Origin: Crossaster papposus
Taxonomy: Eukaryota; Echinodermata; Asteroidea; Velatida; Solasteridae
Reading direction: 5' to 3'
Length of the DNA: 64,000 bases
NCBI GenBank assembly: GCA_037893245.1
Contig: JBAIAA010000406.1
Location: 248,001 to 312,000, forward strand
The notes beneath the pieces were generated by a model. That model was not told where the DNA came from. It worked only from the letters and a program-made list of their open reading frames with translations, and ran no database searches. Made by a program: the position numbers and the translations under genes. Below are positions 53,705 through 64,000 of this stretch, piece by piece. Position 1 is the stretch's first letter. Each line of letters opens with the position of its first letter.

Positions 53705-54430
53705 TATTTACCTTCAGATCACGAAATGGACTTACAACACTCGAAATGATCTATTAGCGCCCATTGAGCCTAAGAAACACTTTTCGGTACTTTTTAACGT
53801 CAGATCACGAAACGGACTTACAACACTCCCAAATGCTCTATAGCGCCCATTGAGCCTAACAAACACTTTTCGGCACTATTTACCTTTAGATCACGAAATT
53901 GACTAACAACACTCCCAAATGCTCTATAGCGCCCATTGAGCCTAACAAACACTTTTCGGCACTATTTACCTTCAGATCACGAAATTGACTAACAACTCTC
54001 CCAAATGCTCTATAGCGCCCATTGAGCGTAACAAACACTTTTCGGCACTATTTACCTTCAAATCACGAAATGGACTTACAACACTCCCAAATGCTCTATA
54101 GCGCCCATTGAGCCTAAGAAACACTTTTCGGCACTTTTTACCGTCAGATCACGAAATGGACTTCCAACACCCCAAAATGGTCTGTAGCGCACATTGAGCC
54201 AAACAAACACTTTTTGGCACTATTTACCTTCAGATCACGAAATTGACTAACAACTTTCCCAAATGCTCTATAGCGCCCATTGAGCGTAACAAACACTTTT
54301 CGGCACTATTTACCTTCAAATCACGAAATGGACTTACAACACTCGAAAATGGTCTTTAGTGCCCATTGAGCCTAAGAAACACTTTTCGGCACTTTTTAAC
54401 GTCAGATCACGAAACGGACTTACAACACTC
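53705..54430. repeat. Transition segment between C' and B''
   Basis: The sequence starts as a B-type CGAAATGATCTATTAG series and then switches near 53,835 from CGGACTTACAACACTCCC to an AATGCTC monomer where B units have AATGGTC. It continues as a C-type GCGTAAC series into the next unit. It is entirely satellite. Confidence 0.72.
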
Positions 54431-56238
54431 CCAAATGGTCTATAGCGCCCATTTAGCCTAACAAACACTTTTCGGCACTTTTTACCTTCAGATCACAAAA
54501 TGGATTTACAACACTCCCAAATGCTCTATAGCGTCCATTTAGCCTAACAAACACTTTTCGGCACTATTTACCTTCAGATCACAAAATTGACTAACAACAC
54601 TCCCAAATGCTCTATAGCGCCCATTGAGCCAAACAAACACTTTTCGGCACTTTTTACCGTCAGATCACGAAATGGACTTCCAACACTCCAAAATGGTATA
54701 TAGCGCACATTGAGCCTAACAAACACTTTTCGGCACTTGTTACCTTCAGATTACGAAATGGATTTACAACACTCGCAAATGCTCTATAGCGCCCATTGAG
54801 CCTAACAAACACTTTTCGGCACTATTTACCTTCAGATCACGAAATGGACTTACAACACTCGAAAATGGTCTATAGCGCCCATTGAGCCTAAGAAACACTT
54901 TTCGGCACTTTTTAACGTCAGATCACGAAACTGAATTACAACACTCCCAAATGGTCTATAGCGCCCATTGAGCCTAACAAACACTTTTTGGCACTATTTA
55001 CCTTCAGATCACGAAATGGACTTACAACACTCTCAAATGCTCTATAGCGTCCATTTAGCCTAACAAACACTTTTTGGCACTATTTACCTTCAGATCACGA
55101 AATGGACTTACAACACTCGAAATGATCTATTAGCGCCCATTGAGCCTAAGAAACACTTTTCGGTACTTTTTAACGTCAGATCACGAAACGGACTTACAAC
55201 ACTCCCAAATGGTCTATAGCGCCCATTGAGCCTAACAAACGCTTTTTGGCACTATTTACCTTCAGATTACGAAATGGACTTACAACACTCCCAAATGCTC
55301 TATAGCGCCCATTGAGCCTAACAAACACTTTTCGGCACTTTTTACCGTCAGATCACGAAATGGACTTCCAACACTCCAAAATGGTCTATAGCGCACATTG
55401 AGCCAAACAAACACTTTTTGGCACTATTTACCTTCAGATCACGAAATGGACTTACAACACTCCCTAATGCTCTATAGCGCCCATTGAGCCTAACAAACAC
55501 TTTTCGGCACTTTTTACCTTCAGATCACGAAATTGACTAACAACTCTCCCAAATGCTCTATAGCGCCCATTGAGCCTAACAAACACTTTTTGGCACGATT
55601 TACCTTCAGATCACGAAATGGACTTACAACACTCGAAAATGGTCTATTAGCGCCCATTGAGCCTAAGAAACACTTTTCGGTACTTTTTAACGTCAGATCA
55701 CGAAACGGACTTACAACACTCCCAAATGGTCTATAGCGCACATTGAGCCTAACAAACACTTTTTGGCACTATTTACCTTTAGATAACGAAATTGACTAAC
55801 AACACTCCCAAATGCTCTATAGCGCCCATTGAGCCTAACAAACACCTTTCGGCACTATTTACCTTCAGATCACGAAATGGACTTACAACACTCGAAAATG
55901 GTCTATAGCGCCCATTTAGCCTAAGAAACACTTTTCGGCACTTTTTAACGTCAGATCACGAAACGGACTTACAACACTCCCAAATGGTCTATAGCGCCCA
56001 TTGAGCCTAACAAACACTTTTTGGCACTATTTACCTTCAGATCACGAAATGGAGTTACAAACACTCCCAAATGCTCTATAGCTTCCATTTAGCCTAACAA
56101 ACACTTTTCGGCACTTTTTACCGTCAGATCACGAAATGGACTTCCAACACTCCAAATTGGTCTATAGCGCACATTGAGCCAAACAAACACTTTTTGGCAC
56201 TATTTACCTTCAGATCACGAAATGGATTTACAACACTC
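54431..56238. repeat. Domain B'' HOR unit, 1,808-bp copy
   Basis: The unit begins at CCAAATGGTCTATAG before a CATTTAG monomer and recurs at 56,239. Compared with its partner it lacks two separate monomers: one at about 54,705, where GCGCACATTGAG joins directly to CCTAAC/CACTTGTTACC, and one at about 54,825, where the CTTTAG/TTGACTAAC monomer is absent. Private changes are GGTATATAG near 54,698 and AGATAACG near 55,780. Confidence 0.83.
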
Positions 56239-58218
56239 CCAAATGGTCTATAGCGCCCATTTAGCCTAACAAACACTTTTCGGCACTTTTTACCTTCAGA
56301 TCACAAAATGGATTTACAACACTCCCAAATGCTCTATAGCGTCCATTTAGCCTAACAAACACTTTTCGGCACTATTTACCTTCAGATCACAAAATTGACT
56401 AACAACACTCCCAAATGCTCTATAGCGCCCATTGAGCCAAACAAACACTTTTCGGCACTTTTTACCGTCAGATCACGAAATGGACTTCCAACACTCCAAA
56501 ATGGTCTATAGCGCACATTGAGCCAAACAAACACTTTTTGGCACTATTTACCTTCAGATCACGAAATGGACTTACAACACTCCCAAATGCTCTATAGCGC
56601 CCATTGAGCCTAACAAACACTTTTCGGCACTTGTTACCTTCAGATTACGAAATGGATTTACAACACTCGCAAATGCTCTATAGCGCCCATTGAGCCTAAC
56701 AAACACTTTTCGGCACTATTTACCTTTAGATCACGAAATTGACTAACAACACTCCCAAATGCTCTATAGCGCCCATTGAGCCTAACAAACACTTTTCGGC
56801 ACTATTTACCTTCAGATCACGAAATGGACTTACAACACTCGAAAATGGTCTATAGCGCCCATTGAGCCTAAGAAACACTTTTCGGCACTTTTTAACGTCA
56901 GATCACGAAACTGAATTACAACACTCCCAAATGGTCTATAGCGCCCATTGAGCCTAACATACACTTTTTGGCACTATTTACCTTCAGATCACGAAATGGA
57001 CTTACAACACTCTCAAATGCTCTATAGCGTCCATTTAGCCTAACAAACACTTTTTGGCACTATTTACCTTCAGATCACGAAATGGACTTACAACACTCGA
57101 AATGATCTATTAGCGCCCATTGAGCCTAAGAAACACTTTTCGGTACTTTTTAACGTCAGATCACGAAACGGACTTACAACACTCCCAAATGGTCTATAGC
57201 GCCCATTGAGCCTAACAAACGCTTTTTGGCACTATTTACCTTCAGATTACGAAATGGACTTACAACACTCCCAAATGCTCTATAGCGCCCATTGAGCCTA
57301 ACAAACACTTTTCGGCACTTTTTACCGTCAGATCACGAAATGGACTTCCAACACTCCAAAATGGTCTATAGCGCACATTGAGCCAAACAAACACTTTTTG
57401 GCACTATTTACCTTCAGATCACGAAATGGACTTACAACACTCCCTAATGCTCTATAGCGCCCATTGAGCCTAACAAACACTTTTCGGCACTTTTTACCTT
57501 CAGATCACGAAATTGACTAACAACTCTCCCAAATGCTATATAGCGCCCATTGAGCCTAACAAACACTTTTTGGCACGATTTACCTTCAGATCACGAAATG
57601 GACTTACAACACTCGAAAATGGTCTATTAGCGCCCATTGAGCCTAAGAAACACTTTTCGGTACTTTTTAACGTCAGATCACGAAACGGACTTACAACACT
57701 CCCAAATGGTCTATAGCGCACATTGAGCCTAACAAACACTTTTTGGCACTATTTACCTTTAGATCACGAAATTGACTAACAACACTCCCAAATGCTCTAT
57801 AGCGCCCATTGAGCCTAACAAACACCTTTCGGCACTATTTACCTTCAGATCACGAAATGGACTTACAACACTCGAAAATGGTCTATAGCGCCCATTTAGC
57901 CTAAGAAACACTTTTCGGCACTTTTTAACGTCAGATCACGAAACGGACTTACAACACTCCCAAATGGTCTATAGCGCCCATTGAGCCTAACAAACACTTT
58001 TTGGCACTATTTACCTTCAGATCACGAAATGGAGTTACAAACACTCCCAAATGCTCTATAGCTTCCATTTAGCCTAACAAACACTTTTCGGCACTTTTTA
58101 CCGTCAGATCACGAAATGGACTTCCAACACTCCAAATTGGTCTATAGCGCACATTGAGCCAAACAAACACTTTTTGGCACTATTTACCTTCAGATCACGA
58201 AATGGATTTACAACACTC
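56239..58218. repeat. Domain B'' HOR unit, 1,980-bp copy
   Basis: It is the full-length partner of the previous unit (23 monomers plus two bases). Markers in the second half, such as the CACGATTTACC series, are 1,980 bp apart and those in the first half 1,808 bp apart. Private changes are AACATACAC near 56,958 and TGCTATATAG near 57,534. Confidence 0.83.
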
Positions 58219-61200
58219 CCAAATGCTCTATAGCGCCCATTGAGCCTAACAAACACTTTTCGGCACTATTTACCTTCAGATCACGAAATGGACTTACAAC
58301 ACTCCCAAATGCTCTATAGCGTCCATTTAGCCTAACAAACACTTTTCGGCACTATTTACCTTCAGATCACGAAATTGACTAACAACACTCCCAAATGCTC
58401 TATAGCGCCCATTGAGCCTAAGAAACACTTTTCGGCACTTTTTAACGTCAGATCACGAAACGGACTTACAACACTTCCAAATGGTCTATAGCGCCCATTG
58501 AGCCTAACAAACACTTTTTGGCACTATTTACCTTCAGATCACGAAATGGACTTACAACACTCCCAAATGCTCTATAGCGCCCATTGAGCCTAACAAACAC
58601 TTTTCGGCACTATTTACCTTCAGATCACGAAATGGACTTACAACACTCCCAAATGCTCTATAGCGTCCATTTAGCCTAACAAACACTTTTCGGCACTATT
58701 TACCTTCAGATCACAAAATGGATTTACAACACTCCCAAATGGTCTATAGCGCCCATTGAGCCTAACAAACACTTTTCGGCACTTTTTACCTTCAGATCAC
58801 GAAATTGACTAACAACACTCCCAAATGCTCTATAGCGCCCATTGAGCCAAACAAACACTTTTCGGCACTTTTTACCGTCAGATCACGAAATGGACTTCCA
58901 ACACCCCAAAATGGTCTGTAGCGCACATTGAGCCAAACAAACACTTTTTGGCACTATTTACCTTCAGATCACGAAATGGATTTACAACACTCCCAAATGC
59001 TCTATAGCGCCCATTGAGCCTAACAAACACTTTTCGGCACTATTTACCTTTAGATCACGAAATTGACTAACAACACTCCCAAATGCTCTATAGCGCCCAT
59101 TGAGCCTAACAAACACTTTTCGGCACTATTTACCTTCAGATCACGAAATGGACTTACAACACTCGAAAATGGTCTATAGCGCCCATTGAGCCTAAGAAAC
59201 ACTTTTCGGCACTTTTTAAAGTCAGATCACGAAACTGAATTACAACACTCCCAAATGGTCTATAGCGCCCATTGAGCCTAACAAACACTTTTCGGCACTT
59301 TTTACCTTCAGATCACGAAATTGACTAACAACTCTCCCAAATGCTCTATAGCGCCCATTGAGCCTAACAAACACTTTTTGGCACGATTTACCTTCAGATC
59401 ACGAAATGGACTTACAACACTTCCTAATGCTCTATAGCGCCCATTGAGCCTAACAAACACTTTTCGGCACTTTTTACCTTCAGATCACGAAATTGACTAA
59501 CAACTCTCCCAAATGCTCTATAGCGCCCATTGAGCCTAAGAAACACTTTTCGGTACTTTTTAACGTCAGATCACGAAACGGACTTACAACACTCCCAAAT
59601 GGTCTATAGCGCACATTGAGCCTAAGAAACACTTTTCGGCACTTTTTAACGTCAGATCACGAAACGGACTTACAACACTCCCAAATGGTCTATAGCGCCC
59701 ATTGAGCCTAACAAACACTTTTTGGCACTATTTACCTTCAGATCACGAAATGGAGTTACAAACACTCCCAAATGCTCTATAGCTTCCATTTAGCCTAACA
59801 AACACTTTTCGGCACTTTTTACCGTCAGATCACGAAATGGACTTCCAACACTCCAAATTGGTCTATAGCGCACATTGAGCCAAACAAACACTTTTTGGCA
59901 CTATTTACCTTCAGATCACGAAATGGATTTACAACACTCCCAAATGCTCTATAGCGCCCATTGAGCCTAACAAACACTTTTCGGCACTATTTACCTTCAG
60001 ATCACGAAATGGACTTACAACACTCCCAAATGCACTATAGCGTCCATTTAGCCTAACAAACACTTTTCGGCACTATTTACCTTCAGATCACGAAATTGAC
60101 TAACAACACTCCCAAATGCTCTATAGCGCCCATTGAGCCTAAGAAACACTTTTCGGCACTTTTTAACGTCAGATCACGAAACGGACTTACAACACTTCCA
60201 AATGGTCTATAGCGCCCATTGAGCCTAACAAACACTTTTTGGCACTATTTACCTTCAGATCACGAAATGGACTTACAACACTCCCAAATGCTCTATAGCG
60301 CCCATTGAGCCTAACAAACACTTTTCGGCACTATTTACCTTCAGATCACGAAATGGACTTACAACACTCCCAAATGCTCTATAGCGTCCATTTAGCCTAA
60401 CAAACACTTTTCGGCACTATTTACCTTCAGATCACAAAATGGATTTACAACACTCCCAAATGGTCTATAGCGCCCATTGAGCCTAACAAACACTTTTCGG
60501 CACTTTTTACCTTCAGATCACGAAATTGACTTCCAACACCCCAAAATGGTCTTTAGCGCACATTGAGCCAAACAAACACTTTTTGGCACTATTTACCTTC
60601 AGATCACGAAATGGATTTACAACACTCCCAAATGCTCTATAGCGCCCATTGAGCCTAACAAACACTTTTCGGCACTATTTACCTTTAGATCACGAAATTG
60701 ACTAACAACACTCCCAAATGCTCTATAGCGCCCATTGAGCCTAACAAACACTTTTCGGCACTATTTACCTTCAGATCACGAAATTGACTAACAACTCTCC
60801 CAAATGCTCTATAGCGCCCATTGAGCGTAACAAACACTTTTTGGCACTATTTACCTTCAAATCACGAAATGGACTTACAACACTCCCAAATGCTCTATAG
60901 TGCCCATTGAGCCTAAGAAACACTTTTCGGCACTTTTTACCGTCAGATCACGAAATGGACTTCCAACACCCCAAAATGGTCTGTAGCGCACATTGAGCCA
61001 AACAAACACTTTTTGGCACTATTTACCTTCAGATCACGAAATTGACTAACAACTCTCCCAAATGCTCTATAGCGCCCATTGAGCGTAACAAACACTTTTC
61101 GGCACTATTTACCTTCAAATCACGAAATGGACTTACAACACTCGAAAATGGTCTTTAGCGCCCATTGAGCCTAAGAAACACTTTTCGGCACTTTTTAACG

Positions 61201-61860
61201 TCAGATCACGAAACGGACTTACAACACTCCCAAATGGTCTATAGCGCCCATTTAGCCTAACAAACACTTTTCGGCACTTTTTACCTTCAGATCACAAAAT
61301 GGATTTACAACACTCCCAAATGCTCTATAGCGTCCATTTAGCCTAACAAACACTTTTCGGCACTATTTACCTTCAGATCACAAAATTGACTAACAACACT
61401 CCCAAATGCTCTATAGCGCCCATTGAGCCAAACAAACACTTTTCGGCACTTTTTACCGTCAGATCACGAAATGGACTTCCAACACTCCAAAATGGTCTAT
61501 AGCGCACATTGAGCCAAACAAACACTTTTTGGCACTATTTACCTTCAGATCACGAAATGGACTTACAACACTCCCAAATGCTCTATAGCGCCCATTGAGC
61601 CTAACAAACACTTTTCGGCACTTGTTACCTTCAGATTACGAAATGGATTTACAACACTCGCAAATGCTCTATAGCGCCCATTGAGCCTAACAAACACTTT
61701 TCGGCACTATTTACCTTTAGATCACGAAATTGACTAACAACACTCCCAAATGCTCTATAGCGCCCATTGAGCCTAACAAACATTTTTCGGCACTATTTAC
61801 CTTCAGATCACGAAATGGACTTACAACACTCGAAAATGGTCTATAGCGCCCATTGAGCCT
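58219..61860. repeat. C-type segment, partly a copy of 50.3-53.4 kb (offset 8,261)
   Basis: AAAGTC (50,957 and 59,218) and TGCACTATAG (51,770 and 60,031) are both 8,261 bp apart, and the match runs from about 50,290/58,551 to 53,450/61,711. It has CACTTTTTGGC near 60,236 where the related copies have ACTTGTTGGC, and TTTAGCGCC near 61,153 where they have TTTAGTGCC. Near 61,860 the GAAAATGGTC monomer joins straight to CGGTAC sequence, skipping the CTGAATTAC and GATCTATTAG monomers. Confidence 0.8.
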
Positions 61861-64000
61861 AAGAAACACTTTTCGGTACTTTTTAACGTCAGATCACGAA
61901 ACGGACTTACAACACTCCCAAATGGTCTATAGCGCCCATTGAGCCTAACAAACGCTTTTTGGCACTATTTACCTTCAGATTACGAAATGGACTTACAACA
62001 CTCCCAAATGCTCTATAGCGCCCATTGAGCCTAACAAACACTTTTCGGCACTTTTTACCGTCAGATCACGAAATGGACTTCCAACACTCCAAAATGGTCT
62101 ATAGCGCACATTGAGCCAAACAAACACTTTTTGGCACTATTTACCTTCAGATCACGAAATGGACTTACAACACTCCCTAATGCTCTATAGCGCCCATTGA
62201 GCCTAACAAACACTTTTCGGCACTTTTTACCTTCAGATCACGAAATTGACTAACAACTCTCCCAAGTGCTCTATAGCGCCCATTGAGCCTAACAAACACT
62301 TTTTGGCACGATTTACCTTCAGATCACGAAATGGACTTACAACACTCGAAAATGGTCTATTAGCGCCCATTGAGCCTAAGAAACACTTTTCGGTACTTTT
62401 TAACGTCAGATCACGAAACGGACTTACAACACTCCCAAATGGTCTATAGCGCACATTGAGCCTAACAAACACTTTTTGGCACTATTTACCTTCAGATTAC
62501 GAAATGGACCTACAACACTCCCAAATGCTCTATAGCGCCCATTTAGCCTAACAAACACTTTTCGGAACTATTTACCTTTAGATCACGAAATTGACTAACA
62601 ACACTCCCAAATGCTCTATAGCGCCCATTGAGCCTAACAAACACCTTTCGGCACTATTTACCTTCAGATCACGAAATGGACTTACAACACTTGAAAATGG
62701 TCTATAGCGCCCATTTAGCCTAAGAAACACTTTTCGGCACTTTTTAACGTCAGATCACGAAACGGACTTACAACACTCCCAAATGGTCTATAGCGCCCAT
62801 TGAGCCTAACAAACACTTTTTGGCACTATTTACCTTCAGATCACGAAATGGAGTTACAAACACTCCCAAATGCTCTTTAGCTTCCATTTAGCCTAACAAA
62901 CACTTTTCGGCACTTTTTACCGTCAGATCACGAAATGGACTTCCAACACTCCAAATTGGTCTATAGCGCACATTGAGCCAAACAAACACTTTTTGGCACT
63001 ATTTACCTTCAGATCACGAAATGGATTTACAACACTCCCAAATGCTCTATAGCGCCCATTGAGCCTAACAAACACTTTTCGGCACTATTTACCTTCAGAT
63101 CACGAAATGGAATTACAACACTCCCAAATGCTCTATAGCGTCCATTTAGCCTAACAAACACTTTTCGGCACTATTTACCTTCAGATCACGAAATTGACTA
63201 ACAACACTCCCAAATGCTCTATAGCGCCCATTGAGCCTAAGAAACACTTTTCGGCACTTTTTAACGTCAGATCACGAAACGGACTTACAACACTTCCAAA
63301 TGGTCTATAGCGCCCATTGAGCCTAACAAACACTTTTTGGCACTATTTACCTTCAGATCACGAAATGGACTTACAACACTCCCAAATGCTCTATAGCGCC
63401 CATTGAGCCTAACAAACACTTTTCGGCACTATTTACCTTCAGATCACGAAATGGACTTACAACACTCCCAAATGCTCTATAGCGTCCATTTAGCCTAACA
63501 AACACTTTTCGGCACTATTTACCTTCAGATCACAAAATGGATTTACAACACTCCCAAATGGTCTATAGCGCCCATTGAGCCTAACAAACACTTTTCGGCA
63601 CTTTTTACCTTCAGATCACGAAATTGACTAACAACACTCCCAAATGCTCTATAGCGCCCATTGAGCCAAACAAACACTTTTCGGCACTTTTTACCGTCAG
63701 ATCACGAAATGGACTTCCAACACCCCAAAATGGTCTGTAGAGCACATTGAGCCAAACAAACACTTTTTGGCACTATTTACCTTCAGATCACGAAATGGAT
63801 TTACAACACTCCCAAATGCTCTATAGCGCCCATTGAGCCTAACAAACACTTTTCGGCACTATTTACCTTTAGATCACGAAATTGACTAACAACACTCCCA
63901 AATGCTCTATAGCGCCCATTGAGCCTAACAAACACTTTTCGGCACTATTTACCTTCAGATCACGAAATGGACTTACAACACTCGAAAATGGTCTATAGCG
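61861..64000. repeat. B-type then C-type segment, copy of about 57.1-59.2 kb
   Basis: The match is at +4,733 up to about 62,480 and at +4,819 afterwards, because one extra monomer (about 62,485-62,570, with GGACCTAC and CGGAACTATTT) is present here. ACTTCCAAATGG at 58,471 recurs at 63,290. Private changes are CCCAAGTGC near 62,265, CACTTGAAAATGG near 62,690, CTTTAGCTTCC near 62,876 and TGTAGAGCAC near 63,737. The array continues past the window edge. Confidence 0.8.

Larger units (their letters stand above)
1..64000. repeat. Satellite DNA array, 86-bp monomer, head to tail
   Basis: The whole window is made of direct copies of one monomer of about 86 bp. The landmark GCGCCCATTGAG or a variant recurs every 86 bases from base 1 to the end, with single-base exceptions (85 or 87 bp) and six composites of 125-126 bp. 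Each monomer carries in order a GCGCCCATTGAGCC box, an AACAAACACTTTTCGGCAC box, a TTTACCTTCAGATCACGAAA box, an ACAACACTCCC box and an AATGCTCTATAG box. All copies lie in one orientation; I found no inverted copy, no unique interruption and no mobile element. Both ends of the window are inside repeat, so the true array is longer. Satellites of this kind are typical of eukaryotic centromeric, pericentromeric or subtelomeric heterochromatin. Species and chromosome position cannot be told from the sequence, and I do not recognise the monomer as a named family. Confidence 0.98.

Noticed and set aside
1-64000. CRISPR array
   Set aside because: The repeats touch each other without unique spacers, the unit is 86 bp, and there are no cas genes.
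1-64000. CENP-B box in the monomer
   Set aside because: The minus strand has TTTCGTGATCTGAAGG, which shares the TTCG start with the box but lacks the internal A and the CGGG at the required spacing.
1-64000. Telomere or subtelomere repeat
   Set aside because: No run of TTAGGG, TTTAGGG or similar short units occurs on either strand.
1-64000. Transposon, retroelement or inserted gene inside the array
   Set aside because: Reading through every line showed the monomer landmarks without a gap longer than one composite unit.

Overview
The window is one uninterrupted block of eukaryotic satellite DNA. From base 1 to base 64,000 it consists of head-to-tail copies of one monomer of about 86 bp (about 740 copies, roughly 43% G+C). 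I found no unique sequence, no inverted monomer, no transposon, no RNA gene and no believable protein gene. The sequence gives no species. A multi-kilobase satellite with nested higher-order repeats (HORs) points to centromeric, pericentromeric or other heterochromatin of a plant or animal chromosome. Frequent C-to-T and G-to-A variants at the monomer's three CpG sites hint at a host that methylates its satellites.

The monomers fall into roughly 15 recognisable subtypes. They differ at fixed positions such as GAGCCTAAC/GAGCCAAAC/GAGCGTAAC/GAGCCTAAG, TTCGG/TTTGG, ACCTTCAG/ACCGTCAG/AACGTCAG, and ATGGACTT/TTGACTAA/ACGGACTT. The order of subtypes is copied over kilobases, so the informative level of organisation is the HOR, and the HOR changes along the window.

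Layout. Domain A (1 to about 15.1 kb) has a 6,830-bp unit, a 5,414-bp version of it and a rearranged third copy; a 125-126 bp composite monomer occurs only here. Domain B (about 15.1 to 28.7 kb) is built on a 2,410-bp, 28-monomer unit, two pairs of which are separated by a 1,203-bp block, followed by a 2,754-bp derivative. Domain C (about 28.7 to 35.4 kb) has a pair of 1,377-bp units and rearranged sequence. Domain B' (about 35.4 to 41.6 kb) is a displaced copy of domain A-end/B sequence and starts at a visible junction. Domain C' (about 41.6 to 53.7 kb) is a patchwork of C-type sequence duplicated at offsets of 688, 1,377, 1,806 and 6,452 bp. Domain B'' (about 53.8 to 58.2 kb) has a pair of 1.81/1.98-kb units. 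The last part (58.2 to 64 kb) is C-type sequence related to 50.3-53.4 kb (offset 8,261), then B-type sequence related to 57-59 kb (offset 4,733-4,819).

Nothing here acts through genes. The window records serial unequal exchange, segmental copying and local conversion inside one satellite. HOR boundaries below were placed by eye at the first diverging diagnostic bases and should be read as accurate to tens of bases; the period lengths come from exact marker-to-marker distances.
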